64,000 bases of DNA, taken from positions 372,001 through 436,000 of the forward strand of contig VWND01000017.1 of NCBI GenBank assembly GCA_009599575.1, in the 5' to 3' direction. The notes below the pieces were generated by a model. It made no database searches and was not told the DNA's origin. It worked only from the letters and a program-made list of their open reading frames with translations. This stretch comes from Blumeriella jaapii. Lineage: Eukaryota; Ascomycota; Leotiomycetes; Helotiales; Drepanopezizaceae. The position numbers and the translations under genes were made by a program. Below, piece after piece: positions 47,301 through 59,115 of this stretch; within the stretch, counting starts at the first letter, position 1; each line of letters starts with the position of its first letter.

Positions 47301-47502
47301 TGCCTAGAGAAAGGAAGGTGAAAGCGACGGAAGGAACGGGGAGATTGGGCGTTGTGCTATTATCGCTTTCTGGGCCATGTGTGTGTATCTGCGTGGATGG
47401 CTGGGTTTTCGAGGGCTGCGTTTTTGCCGGGTCGGAGGGCGCTGTTATGGGGGGTGTTGGGGGTTGGGGGTTGGTTCCAGAAGGGGCTGGTGATAGGTGG
47501 GT

Positions 47503-47545
47503 GGGTAGGTAGGTAAGGTAGGTAAGTACCTAGGTAGGTAGGCAG
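47503..47545 (+). repeat. GGTA microsatellite
   Basis: Interrupted ggta/gtaa repeats of about 43 bp, like those at 22011-22024 and 41756-41848. Confidence 0.85.
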
Positions 47546-48002
47546 GCATTTGGGAATGTGTATAAGGTAGGTGGGCAGGTATGGAAGTAGCATGGAGGTG
47601 GGCATAGGGGTTGATTGATGAACGTGTAATCTATTTCTCCGCAACTTGATTGGATCAGCATGTCATACTTGAACAGCATCAGAATTCAAGAATATGAATT
47701 CGGAATGTGCTTCTGTGTGTTTACCTGTCAGGGGAATGGCACTTTCCTTATATAGCCACTCACTCGTTTATGCCTGCTTGTCTACCTATCTAGCTGACCC
47801 GTCCTAACTCATCCTCGAGATGTAACTCAAACGAAAGAATCTGTTAACTCAAACAAAAGAGTCTGTCTGTCCAGCCCGATCCCAGCTGTATCTCGGACAG
47901 CTTGTCTGCCCGCGTTTTCCTATCCCGACTCCCGACTGCTCGTCTCCCGCACACCACACCCGATACCGAGGTATCTAAAACAACAGTCGGCCAGTACTCC
48001 AA

Positions 48003-49513
48003 TTACTTGGGTCCCATGCGGTTGGCCAAAGCCTGAGCCAAGTCGCCATCCTGACGAGAGTTCTCATCATCTCCAACTCCATCGTCCACAAATCGAACCC
48101 GCTTAACCATGACGCAGGCCTTCTTCGCGCTAGCGTCCTCGGCCTCCTCGTCCCTCGCCCGCTTAGTTTGTGCTCTGGTCTTGGGCTCGACATTGAAAGA
48201 GCGGAGATATTCTCCGATATCGAGCATTTCATCGACATCTTCTTGCTCATCTTCCCACTCGCTCATTTCGGCGTCCTCCATTTCGGCGTCCTCCATTTCG
48301 GCGTCCTCCATATCGGTGTCCTCCGTATCGGCGTCCTCCATATCGGTGAGCATCATGTCTGCGTCATTCACGCTGGTTTCCCACTCGAGATCAGGTCCGA
48401 CAACCGTATCATATCGCATGGTGTAACATCTTGAAGTCTCACCGTCTTTCTCACCATGGTAATGGAAATGACAATTGTCACCTACGCCGCCTCTAGAAAT
48501 CGCGAAAGTCAGCGTTCGCCCTATAACATGATTGAAACATGGATAGAGACCTGTCCGGAACAATTACGAGGTACCGAGAGGAGCGAATCTTGAACTGCTC
48601 GAAACTTACAAGGCACCGCCACATCTTGGATCAAGTTCGGCAGCAGGCATGTGACCGAAGAGCTTGCAATGCTTGCGGTAGAGCTTGGCGAACGGTACCA
48701 TTTCCATGTACTCTTTTATTTCATTTTCACCAAGGGAATTTTCGTCATTCTCCTCGAGCCCGAAGGCCTGGTAATACACAAGGGCGACGCAGAATTGTCG
48801 AATAGGAGTCGTTTCCGGCGGGTCAAGCGTCATGGTCTTTTCAAAGACCAAGTATAACTGCGTTGGAGTAAGATATAGGTCGTTCTCCTTCATTACATCC
48901 TGCAGATCGTCCATGGCGAGATTCTGACCCCATGGAGGGGAGAACCGGAGTGCGATCAGATGAAAATGGATTAGTCCTTGTAAGGTTGTCAACCATTGAA
49001 CACGCGGGTTCGTCTGAAGAATGTTCATGAGCACTGTGCAAATTTTGCCCCGATTGGAGTCGTCTAGATCGAGCTCCCAAATCTGCTCGGCATCATGAAA
49101 ATCGTCCTCTATGACCCTAGATTTGGAACGATAAGAATTTGCGCCTCGGAAGGGTTTGAAAGATCTTACTCGAGGAATTCTTCAAGAATCTCCTCGTCCG
49201 TCTTGCCCACTTTCTCCTCGTTCGCCTCCACGTCCATGTCCTCGTCGATCTCATCGTCCGTGTCCTCATCTGTCTCTTCGTCTGTCTCATCGACCTTCTT
49301 CTTGTCCGTCTCCTCGTTGATTGTCAAATTCTTCATGGCGGTAATTTCCTGACCTTCTTCCTCTGCCTTCTCCTCTGCGTCCTCCACATCCATGTTGTCC
49401 GCCAAGTCAACATCTTCTCTGCTGCTAATCTCTTGCTCCTCATTGTAATCTTTCATGGTGCGCTCTCCAGTCTCCAATTCCGCCATTGCGGCAGGAACCG
49501 GCTGGATCGACAT
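48003..49513 (-). CDS. Uncharacterised acidic protein, three exons
   Basis: Exons 49513-49170, 49116-48610 and 48492-48003 (GTAAGA and GTAAGT donors, CTAG acceptors) close to 446 residues. The first 100 residues are extremely Glu/Asp-rich (TDEETDEDTDDEIDEDMD). A folded middle follows, with DFHDAEQIWELDLDDSN, VQWLTTLQGLIHFHLIALRF and LTPTQLYLVFEKTMTL. The last exon has a second acidic block with repeated MEDAE units and then a basic segment (KKACVMVKRVRF). I recognise no named family; the charge pattern suggests a nuclear or chromatin-associated protein, which is inference. Gene structure is regular and intact. Confidence 0.8.
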
Positions 49514-51680
49514 CGTGTGCTTTTTTGAGTCAGAAGTTCGGGATTCGTAAAGTAGAGAGTGCAATTGAGCCGATGTGCAGCTACAATCGAAGTGAAGTAG
49601 TTGTCAGGAAAGAGGCGCTCGGGTGTGTCGTTAGAAGCACTGCCGTAGTTTTCAGATCGTGATCTTGCGGGCTTACTAGTGCCGTTGTTTTGCCGAAAAG
49701 ATACCCAAAGCGAAGAACATCTGGGCCACCATCCGAGAAGTTTGAGCCTCCTCTTAGAATTTCATCTTCCTGACTAGCCTGATGGCCCTGCAATCCTTCG
49801 TCCCTGCAACAAGCAACAGATACTGGAGCTGTACCAGTACGTAGGGCAGATCTTTCCGTATAGCGAGGACAATTTACGGACCACGCAGACCCTCGAAGCA
49901 GCCAACAAGCGTCCAGCACCAACGGCGCGATGCGAAGAAGAGCTCTAGAAAATGCCTGACGAATTTTACTTCAAACCACCGGTATCTCGCGCCCGGTCGG
50001 AGGTAGGCAAGCTGCATGTGCTCTCCAACGCCGACGATATACGATGCTCCGAAAATGCGCATAATACCAAACAAACACTGCCCACGAGGCCATTTCCATT
50101 CCAATCGATCGAGAGCATCTGGAAAGCCAACCGAAGGGTGGCGAGACAATGCCAGGAAGGCCTTACATACTCGGTTTTAAAGCAGGTAGATCCTGTACAA
50201 TTCCCATGACAATGTCAGAGAGTGGTTGGGATTTAGCATTCGGCAGAGCTTCACGCCTGGCTGATTGACGCTGACTCCGATCCGCTATGGGTTTACAGAT
50301 ACTATCGGGAACTGAAGGTACTAACTTCATCGACAAACATTGAGCCAGCGAACCACGTTGAGCAACACAGCTGGTCAATTTCGCCAATGCCGAAGAGAAC
50401 GACGCACTACTCAGAATCAAAAAAGCAAAGCCCAACATACAACGTCTCGGAAGCTTCTGTTCCCATTCTGACGAGAGTTCCCACTTGTATCGGGATGCAA
50501 GAGAAACTTCCAATTGCTGCCTCAAGGAATATGACATCTCTCTTCCAAGATGTTAGTCTGCTCAGGGCATACAGGATCTTGGCTGATTTACCCCGAAAGC
50601 GGCTCTTAATACCGGATGGGTTATCTATGACAAAAGGTACTGTGTGCCGTAACTGGGATTTGAACCTAGCACCCTGCCGTGCTAGTCGCAGGCTGTTTCC
50701 TCGTCTCTTTTGAGCGCAAGCACTGACTTCTCATGCCCTGCATCCTTTTCTCCGGCAATTGCAAAGCAAAGCAGAGCCGTTGAACAGACACTCGGCAAGA
50801 AGCCCACACAGGACATAAAGAAGAATGAGAAAGACTGCTCCCAAGGCCGCGAGATGACAAATCAAGCGTTCTGTAGAACGCAACGCTGAGAGACAAATAA
50901 TTTCCGAAAGAAAAGAAAAACATCCTTGGACTAAGGCTAACTTAATAAGCTAAATCCCAAGAGACAATGTCGTGACTGAAATCAAAACAAGAAGAGCAAC
51001 TCTGTCCGGGAAAGTGCAAGAGTACTTGTAACAAGAGCAAAAGATCAAGCAAATAAGATGCCACCAGACCGCACTCGCGATCTTCTGCAGATAGTCTGCA
51101 GACTTTACAACACACTACCACGGCTTTGAAGACACTGATACAAGAACCCGGGCCTGGCACGTCGACGGAGACCACATTTCGAAAGCGATGGTGTTGTGGG
51201 GAGAGTAGGCGTCGATAATAATTTAAATTTGCGTTCGAGTTATCTACTAGCGCCGGCTTTCTGACTAGCGCCGGCTTTTTGACTAGCGCCGGCTCGCTGA
51301 CTAGCGCCGGCTCGCTGACTAGCGCCGGCGCGCTGACTAATATCGGTTCGCTGACTAACGCCAAAGAATCTCTCACCGCCTGCACAGAGCGGCAGCCAAC
51401 GTGCCTCTGAACGGTACATCCTCCGGGCAGAATTTTGAACCTCGGCTCTACGTGGGTAAATGGAGATGAGATGCTGCTTGGCAAGAGAAAAGATGATGGC
51501 ATATCACGCAATTAGCCACTTCAAAAGACAAGAGTCGCCCGTTGACCACCTTCTGTTTGTGTTAGCATTCATTGTTCTGCTTCATAGATATCAAACTGTC
51601 AAGTACTGTACGATCTGGAGAAGAAACGGCAACCAGCACGCGAAAAAAAGGCATTGAGAAAAAGCCGAGACCAAAACACC
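49514..51680. other. Gene-poor interval with an 18-bp tandem repeat
   Basis: ORFs of 85-190 codons occur on both strands but none shows motifs or a coherent splice model; the longest (50942-51511 minus) owes its Ala-Leu-Val repeats to the tandem array at 51245-51361. A degenerate gene at 49580-50540 is possible but not supported. Confidence 0.45.
51245..51361 (+). repeat. 18-bp tandem repeat with GCCGGC core
   Basis: About 6.5 copies of gactagcgccggctcgct, the last two degraded. Each unit contains the palindrome GCCGGC. Not CRISPR-like: there are no spacers. Confidence 0.95.
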
Positions 51681-53052
51681 ATGGAGAAGGTCTACAGAAC
51701 CGCACCCAATGCCACCTTCTTCACGCCTACCCAAGAGCCGCCTGCTGGCACCGCTCTCGTCCCCAATCCGCCTACCCTCTTCGCACCTATCAAGATCCGT
51801 GATGTAACGTTCCAAAATAGGATCTGTACGTTGTAGCACAGGTTTGCTTGCATTTCCCCTCCATCTTACCGCGCCATGCGAGATTCCGGAGCGCAAAAAA
51901 GCACCATCGACTAATGCTGACCGTTCCTTTTGAGGGGTCGCCCCAATGTGCACCTTCTCGGCGCACGACGGCTGCCTCACAGACTGGCACCACGTCCACC
52001 TGTCCGCCTTCGCCTTCCGCGGCGCCTCTCTCACCATCATCGAAGCGACGTCTGTGCTGGCCAACGGGCGCATCGCGCCCCAGGATGCCGGGCTCTGGAA
52101 GGACTCGCAGGAGGCGCCCATCCGGCGGCTGGCGGACTTCGTGCACTCGCAGAACCAGAAGCTCGGCATCCAGCTGGCGCACGCGGGCCGCAAGGCGAGC
52201 ACGCTGGCGCCCTGGCTGCTGCAGCGCGGCTCCAAGGCCCTGGCGACGGAGGAGCACGGCGGCTGGCCCGCGGACGTGATGGGCCCGAGTGCGCTCCGGT
52301 GGGGGGAGGGCTACGCCGTGCCCAGGGAGATGTCCCAGCAGGACATCCAGGACACCATCGACGCCTTCCGGGACAGTGCGACGCGCGCGGTGCGGGCCGG
52401 CGTGGATGTCATCGAGATCCACGCGGCGCACGGGTACCTGCTGAGTTCCTTTCTGAGCCCGCTGTCGAACCGGCGGACGGACCAGTACGGGGGCAGTTTC
52501 GAGAACCGGATCCGGCTGCTGGTGGAGGTGATCCGGGCCGTGCGGACGGCCATCCCGACGGGCATGCCCTTGCTGTTGCGGATCAGCAGCACGGAGTGGA
52601 TGGAGGAGAAGGCGACGCAGAGCTGGGACGTCGAGGCCTCGATCAGGCTCGCGAAGCTGCTGCCGGCACTGGGCGTCGATCTCTTGGACATCAGCTCGGG
52701 CGGGAACAGCGAGCAGCAGACCTTTACGCCGTGGAACGACTACCAGGTCAGCATCGCGGCCCGCATCCGGAGGGAGCTGTACGCGTCGGGCATCCAGAAC
52801 CTGCTGATCGGGGCGGTGGGCAACATCACTGACGCGGAAACGGCGCAGGGCATCGTGGCCCCGGCCGACGATGATACGATTGACGTCACGGACGAGCGCG
52901 GTGGCATTGCGAAGGCGGATATCGTCTTGGTTGGCAGACAGTTCATGCGAGAGCCCGAGTGGGTGTTGCGCGTTGCGCACCAACTTGGTCTGAAGGTGCA
53001 ATGGCCACAGCAGTACCACAAAGGCACGTTTATCAGAGGGAGCAAAATCTGA
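51681..53052 (+). CDS. NADH:flavin oxidoreductase, old yellow enzyme family (YqjM-like)
   Basis: Exons 51681-51825 and 51935-53052 with a 109-bp intron (GTACGT donor, TGAG acceptor) close to 420 residues. The FMN/TIM-barrel motifs are complete: RIWVAPMCTFSAHDG at the splice, with Cys54 matching the regulatory Cys of YqjM-type enzymes; QLAHAGRKAS; IHAAHGYLLSSFLSP with substrate-anchoring His211 and His214; NRRTDQYGGSFENR; and ADIVLVGRQFMREP near the C-terminus. It should reduce activated C=C bonds using NAD(P)H through FMN; the natural substrate is unknown. The second exon is markedly GC-rich with G/C third positions, unlike its neighbours. A long antisense ORF over it is a by-product of that bias. 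Confidence 0.95.
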
Positions 53053-53099
53053 CGGCCGTTTTGTACAGATGAGTCTTGAATGGTCGTTAAGTCAACTCC

Positions 53100-53312
53100 G
53101 AATATAGATATTGTTGGTATCAGAGAGGTTGGTGATGCGGGGAAAAGACTAGTCTTAAATCAAGGGTTGAAATCTGTATGCCTTTCTATATTAGCGATGC
53201 GAGTGCGGAGATATGGAGATATGGGGTCGTGGTACGCGCACGCTAGTGCGTGCACTGCCACGTGATAGTTCTGCCACGTGATATCGCGTGACCTCCATGG
53301 GTATTCCCATAG
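53100..53312 (+). repeat. Dispersed repeat family A, copy 2
   Basis: Diverged relative of 9405-9595, lying directly after the stop codon of the oxidoreductase gene, probably within its 3' untranslated region. It carries a small internal gain (gatatggagatatgg, and cgcgcacgctagtgcgtgc, a palindrome) relative to copy 1. Confidence 0.6.
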
Positions 53313-53497
53313 ATCTCACATAGCCACAGCTTCTTGTTCAAGGAAGGAATCAAGCCATTGGTTTGCTCTACATCATACAGCCTTCTCTACTTCCCAGCGC
53401 GTCTATAACCCCCAGCGCGTCCGTCCGCTCGACTCCACTCCATCTATAGAGAAAAGCACCCCCCCAAAACAACCACAGCAACTCCCATTCCCAAGCC

Positions 53498-53899
53498 ATG
53501 ATTTTCGCAAGCCCACATCACACGGATCCCCATCTCACTTCACCACTCCGTCTACCCACAGACTCCCTTCCCAAGCCACAATCCCGCAAACACCCACCTA
53601 CACCAAGCCCAAACCCCCGCCCCCAACCCCTTTCCCATCCTCACCCCTCTCATCCCAACTTCGGTGTTCTTTCACGAGACACCTCCCCAGCCCCACTCCC
53701 CATCACGCGGCCCCAAAGCGCCGTTAACAGGTCGACCAGTCACCTCGAGGACGAAGAAACCATAGGCGGGTACACCTTGCCGTCCCTCTCGATCCTAGGC
53801 TCGCACTATCTCCCCTCCCTGGATCAGCTTTCCACTCACACAAACAGCAACTCCGCCCTTGAACGTGCATCCCTTTGTCCGCTCCACAAAGACATGTGA
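53498..53899 (+). CDS. Doubtful Pro/Ser/His-rich ORF
   Basis: 133 codons from an ATG (MIFASPHHTD), low-complexity in the first half (many Pro and His) and more protein-like afterwards (EETIGGYTLPSLSILGSHYL). An overlapping plus-strand ORF in another frame is equally open up to 53727, so coding status is weak. Confidence 0.2.
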   Translation: MIFASPHHTDPHLTSPLRLPTDSLPKPQSRKHPPTPSPNPRPQPLSHPHPSHPNFGVLSRDTSPAPLPITRPQSAVNRSTSHLEDEETIGGYTLPSLSILGSHYLPSLDQLSTHTNSNSALERASLCPLHKDM

Positions 53900-54145
53900 T
53901 TTGAAAGTGGCAATGGAAATGAAATTGGGATTGGAAATGGGGCAGGAACCTAGCCTTACCGTGCAGCGCTCCTCAACAGGGACCTGGTCCAGGACGCTGG
54001 GTACGTGCGCGCCGCAGCCGTACCAGGTTGTCTTTTCTGTGTTTGGCGGTGGTTAGCAATGTACGATACGCGAGAAGCAAGTGAGGTAGGTATCTTGGGT
54101 GGGGATTGTTTGTAGAGAGATGACTTGGTTGCTTGCTTGCAAGCC

Positions 54146-54215
54146 AGGAGAGGAGAGGAGAGGAGGAGAGGAGAGGAGAGGAGAGGAGAGGAGAGGAGAG
54201 GAGAGGAGAGGAGAG
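54146..54215 (+). repeat. GGAGA pentamer microsatellite
   Basis: About fourteen GGAGA units with one interruption; it creates overlapping Arg/Glu-rich ORFs on the plus strand and Ser/Leu/Pro-rich ones on the minus strand that are not genes. Confidence 0.95.
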
Positions 54216-54763
54216 AACGTACGGCATGTCGAGCACGTCGCCTTCATACACATCTTGTCGATTTACTTATTCAAGGGTCCTGGGGGTCCTTCGTCTTATT
54301 TGCTGTGTGCGGGGTACGGGTGTCGAAGAACTTTCTCTGAAGGTGGCTTTTTGCTGTTGTCTTTTTGCTGTTGTGCGATGTTTGTTGTTGAGATTGAAGA
54401 GGTGTGTACGAGGTAGGAAGAGGAGTGAACGCGGCGCAATTTGTATGAAAACGCGCGAGATTTACCTGTGCGGCAAGACCCTACTGTACCTATGCTTTGG
54501 GAAGGAAGGAGGGAGGGCTCGAGGCGTCGCCGTCGGGTATGAAAAAGTGGACCGTGCCGGCTTAGCGAGCGAGGTCGACGAGGTCGGCGATTTGCCGGCA
54601 AAGCACATGGATCAAAAACCCACAACACCACCACCACCACCACTATCACCGCCGAGAGAAATGATACATTACTTTGTAATGCCGGGATGGAGACGGTATA
54701 TTCATTCTCTGCCCCGCCCTCTCTCTCCATTCTTCCGGAGAAAGAAGAAGAGAAAAACCGCAC

Positions 54764-55244
54764 TCAAGGCCATAAGCTAGCTCTAATCCTCTTCCCCTCC
54801 CCCGCCGGTCCAAAAACCACACTAAGCGTATCCTCAAAACTACGATCTCCTTCTGCCTCTTCCGGAGTGGTCGTCACACCCGCACCTGCATCAGCAGTTG
54901 CATCCTCGACGTCTCGCGCCGGTAGATCCAGTTCCAAACCCTGCCGCTTGTGCTTGCGTTGCGGAGAATCGTAGATGCGATGCTGGGCGGGGGCATGCTG
55001 GGAGATGGGCTCGGTGTGGAATTGGGGATGAATCTGGCTCCGCTCCCTTTCCTCCATCCCGCTTCGCTTCCCAGTCCGGCTCCGCTCTAAGCGATCATAC
55101 GCAAAAGGCAACAACGAGCCCCTGTTGGCGGACCAGGTCTGCGGTCTAAAGTGCTGCCTCCGTGGCCCACGCCTCTCAATCACAGAAGAAGATGTATCGC
55201 TCGCTCCGCGCTTCTCCATCGCCTTCTTAATCTTCGGCGACGGA

Positions 55245-55281
<37 letters not shown>

Positions 55282-56626
55282 CACCTTCAGCAATCGAAGT
55301 CCAGCCTTGCCTGCCCGAGACAACAACATGTCGCCGCATCGCCACGCCCCAGCTGAAACTGCTCTCCCACGTGCCGCCAAATATCGAGCTCCGGAGCAGC
55401 ACCTCGTAATCGACGAGGAGGCCCTGGTCCCAGCTCATCTTGCGCAGCAACGCCCACTCGGGCTCGTAGCCTTCGCTGTCGAGCAGGGATGATTTCGTCT
55501 CCACCGAAATGTTGCGGCTTGATGCCGCGGCGCGGAAAGCGTCGACGTCGGGCCCGAAGAGCGCGGCGAGGTAGATGAGGGGTAGGCGGGAGGCGTGCGC
55601 GTGAGTGAGGTAGTGCGTTTCTTGGAGCGGGTAGGGCGTCCAGCCAGCGGCGAGGGCGTCAGTCCCAGTGCGTAGGTGCGCGCCGTACCAGCGGAAGGGC
55701 TGGATGCGGGAGTCGTCAAAGTTCAAGCGGTGCTTGGTGGTCATGGCGTGGATGGCCGCGGCGGCTAGGTGCCTGACGTCGGCGCGGAAGCGGAGCAGGC
55801 GCCCGAATTGCGCGACGAGGTGCGGGTCGTCGTACGTGAGGGGGAAGTCGAGGAGCGGGGATTGTAGGGAGACGAGGAGGGGTTTGGTGGCCGAGGGAGG
55901 AGAGGAGGAAGTGGTGTTGAGGAAGGAGAGGAAGCTGGACGTCCAGCTTCCGGGGGAGGAAAGGATGAAGCCATGGAGGAGAGGCGCGGTGCCGAGGGCG
56001 GAGGGGGCGAGGGGAATGGGGACGGCGGTGCTGGGCGTGTCGAAGAGGTCGTCTTGGGAGGCGATGAGGGAGATTTGCGGGCATGAAGAGGTGAGGAGGT
56101 GGGTGAAGTTGGGGAGGTCGAAATAGTGGGTCAGAGGGACGGGTGAGCCTTCTGGGCTGTTGGTGGTACGGATGAGGATGGAGGGAGTTAGGAGTGAAGT
56201 TGCTGGTATGTGTCAGCTCTTGGTCTGGAAAGAGATGGAGGAGAAAGACGAACCTCCAGCCTCAATGGCAAAGCGCACACAATTCAACAAGACATTCCTC
56301 ACATTCGCTATCCCTCCCTCTGGCGGCTCACACTTGAAAATGAGTCCGGGCATCCACTTCTTGCTCTTGCACAGCTCTACCAGCGTCTGGTTGTTGAAGG
56401 CTCCATCGATCTCGTTGTCGTCCGCTAGTAGAGCGTCTATGAACTGCGTCTTGGCAGACTGTGAGGGGTGGTTTGTGTTGAGAGGATTAGGGATAGTCGG
56501 GAGAGAGGTGGTGAGTTTTGTAAGGTGCACGGAAGAGCTGCTGAATAGGTAGATGGCTATGGACAGAAAGGAGATGGAGGCGAGGGAGATTTTGAGGATG
56601 TAAGAGAGACGGGGGGAGAAAGGCAT
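54764..56626 (-). CDS. Type II membrane protein, putative O-fucosyltransferase-like
   Basis: Exons 56626-56254 and 56202-54764 with a 51-bp intron (GTTCGT donor, CCAG acceptor) close to 603 residues. A single N-terminal membrane anchor (ILKISLASISFLSIAIYLF) gives type II topology, as in Golgi/ER glycosyltransferases. The motif WYGAHLRTGTDALAAGW, preceded by RLLRFRADVRHLAAAA and followed by LPLIYLAALFG, resembles the donor-binding HLR region of GDP-fucose O-fucosyltransferase-like folds common in fungi. After about residue 430 the chain is disordered: a poly-Ser run from a TCT/TTC repeat (55240-55282), then Arg-rich and acidic segments. Enzyme activity is inferred from fold resemblance only. 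Confidence 0.75.
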
Positions 56627-59115
56627 GGTGATCCAACGGGAAGAAAAGCAAAAACTTGAGGAGAAAACGAGTGACAATTGAGAAGGATTGACTGCGAAGG
56701 AGAGAGAAGGGAAAAGGGGAAAAGGACGAGAGAAACTGCAAAGAAGAGGGAAAAGGCGAGAAACACATTCCGAGAACTGTCTACCCCTTGCGTGAGGTTG
56801 ACGATGAAGTTACGCGATGGATCGCGGCTGGGGGCGTGGCGTACCGGGAACCTGCCACATGGAGACGAGAGAGAGGACCTTTTTGCGAAGATGCTGATGG
56901 AGCTGAGCGTTTTCACTTGAGCAGGCACTCTTTCTCGGATTCGCATGTTCGAGATGTTTGTGTCATGGAAATGCAATGGGTTCCTGGAGGACCGCTACGA
57001 GAAATGCATTGATCCCTGGCAGCTGCAAACGCCATGCTCCACGAAGTAGAATACAGCATCGCTGTCACGACGACGAGACTTGAAGGGCAAGACGAGTGGC
57101 CGAGAGCTGTCATCGCAACAACCTGCATGCAGGAAGTAGACGACGCACAGGGTATGCAAGAGCCACGTAGGTAAGGTGGTACCTCAAGGTGGGCAAGGTC
57201 AGTCTGTCCTGGGGAGGCAATGGGTTCGCGGTGTTGCTAGATATTCGAGTAGTACAGTACAGCACTGTTGTACCGTATTCGAGTCGTAATGTAAGTTATT
57301 GTAGATGTTGTAGGAGGACGGGAAGACGGAAGGAGGAAGACGGGAGGACGGGAGGTTGGGAGGTTGGAAGCTTGGGAGGTTGGAAGGACGCGGTAACGCG
57401 GACTCGACGCGTGGAATTAAGCGAGACGCGTCGGACAAATCGAGGATTCAGAGGTTGGCAGTTCAGTACACATTCGGTATCTGTGTACAGTCTCTGCACC
57501 GTACTTAACCTCAGATGCCGGCTCTTCCTTGGTCTCAGCTGCTATGCTATATTTACCTGGCAGCTATGCACTTTGTGACGCGTGCAATGTACCTTACCTT
57601 AATATCCTAAGTTTCTGCAGTACCGGGCTCCACTTCCTGAAGGATCCACGAAGACTAAAGTCAAGCGAACCGACTGTCGAATGAATGAATAATGTATTAC
57701 TCTGTGTTGTAAAAGGAGCAACACGCTGGCCTGGATAGCATACTGGCAAACCAATCTCCCGCTCTTTGCTTCTCTTCTTTATTGACTCTTCTCTTCTTGT
57801 CTTCTCTTCTCTTCTTGTCTTCTCTTCTCTTCTCTTCTCTTCTTCTCTTCATCTCTTCGTCTCTTCTCTTCTTTGTTGCGCCTTCTTGTCCGCCCTTTTG
57901 GACCAGACCATCTCGTTTTCTTTATATTATATTCTCTATTCTCTTTCTCCCTCTATTTTGACCTTGCCGTGCACTTCGACTTGTGCCTTCGACTTATGCC
58001 TTCAACCTATGCCCTCAACCTATGCCTTCACCTTATCCCTTTGACCTATGCCGCCGCCCTTCTCCACCTCCACACTACACATACACTATCACGCACGTCT
58101 TTGCCGCCGTCGCCTGCACGCAAGCCAAAACATACTCCGTCCCACTTTTGAACCCCGAACAGGCTACATCCCACTTCAAATCCGGCTCACCGCTCTCATC
58201 TGCCAGCAAGAGCTAGCGTCCCGGTCTCTGATTGGCTGCACGTGCATCGAGACCCGCTAAGCCGCTTCTGCACTGCACCCTTCCCACACTTTCTTCTTCT
58301 TCTCTCTTTCGCATCCACCTGCCTGACTGTTCAGCTTCACCTCACCTCACCTCGCCTCACCGGATCGCTTGCCTCAACCTTACCGTTGCCCTCACTTCGA
58401 GCCGCAAGCTCCTTCAACACCACTCATTCCGGTCCCGATTCCATTCTCCTCCATCTTCCTCACGCTCTTTACCACTGTGGGCCGCTCTGCGCCGGCCTGC
58501 GCTTCTCGCCGTCGCTCCCGGCGCGCATTCCACGCAAAAGCAAGACATCAGGGTATTCGAACGCGGGAGCTAGCGCTGCTCTTCTCCACGGCGGACAAGA
58601 CTTGCTCAGATAGTAGGCGCATTGCCTTTCACCGACTCTTCTTTGCGACGGGAACAGATTCTTGCTGTGCCGACGGCGCAGTTGCGCCCTGCGAGCGAGC
58701 GCATTCACCCGGACGAACGTCCCGGTCGCATTCGAAACCGATCTCCCTCTCGACTACAATACCGCACAGCGTCCTTGATTCGACCTGCTTTCACGTGGCC
58801 CGGATCGCAGATGCAGACCTTCTGAAGCGCTCGATTCTGCAACCGGCTTTGGAAAGTCAACAAACGAAACGTTGCGACTCAGCTTGCGCAAGCGACTCAC
58901 CTTGTTCTCCTTTCTCACCCCATCTTCAACAACTCCCTCATCCTCACCTTACTTCTTCGATCTACCGCTGCCACCCTACAACCTTGATACAAGCATACGA
59001 TCTTGATCTTGTGTAAAAAGTGGTGGTCCCTTGCCTCTCCCGCCCCCACCGCCACCCGCTTCCACCTTCACATTCCAACACGTCGAAGACCAAACGACCA
59101 ACAAACGCCTCGACC
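56627..59115. other. Intergenic interval with CT-rich leader
   Basis: Holds the promoters of the flanking divergent genes. CT microsatellite 57765-57870 (cttctcttct units), a 12-bp imperfect repeat of atgccttcaacct type at 57975-58050, and a long C/T-rich leader up to 59115. ORFs within it (for example 58369-59016) are Ser/Arg/His-rich and overlap in several frames, so I do not call them. Confidence 0.5.
57765..57870 (+). repeat. CT-rich microsatellite
   Basis: Imperfect tcttc/tcttct repeats over about 105 bp. Confidence 0.9.

Larger units (their letters stand above)
44180..48002. other. Gene-free, repeat-rich interval
   Basis: Nearly 3.8 kb without a supported gene. It includes a GAGG-rich tract (44225-44290) in the PTR2 leader, GAGC repeats at 45600-45613, TACTG arrays near 46629-46755, a TACGA array, a 23-C run and ggta microsatellites. 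ORFs such as 44424-44924 (+) are Pro/Arg-rich and look random. Confidence 0.5.
53053..54763. other. Intergenic interval
   Basis: Contains dispersed repeat A copy 2, a Pro/Ser-rich ORF at 53498-53899 and the GGAGA microsatellite. No confident gene. Confidence 0.5.

Noticed and set aside
50647..50755. Possible tRNA on the minus strand (perfect GGTTCAAATCC B-box and a 7-bp acceptor-like pairing with one mismatch)
   Set aside because: No A-box, an irregular anticodon arm and a T-stem mismatch; at most a tRNA-derived relic. tRNAscan-SE would decide.
51245..51361. CRISPR-like array
   Set aside because: Direct repeats without spacers, in a eukaryotic genome.
51790..53019. 409-codon minus-strand ORF, Arg/Pro/His-rich
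   Set aside because: Artefact of high GC third positions in the oxidoreductase gene.
58369..59016. 215-codon ORF upstream of the 59116 gene
   Set aside because: C/T-rich leader sequence open in three frames at once, low-complexity product, no motif.
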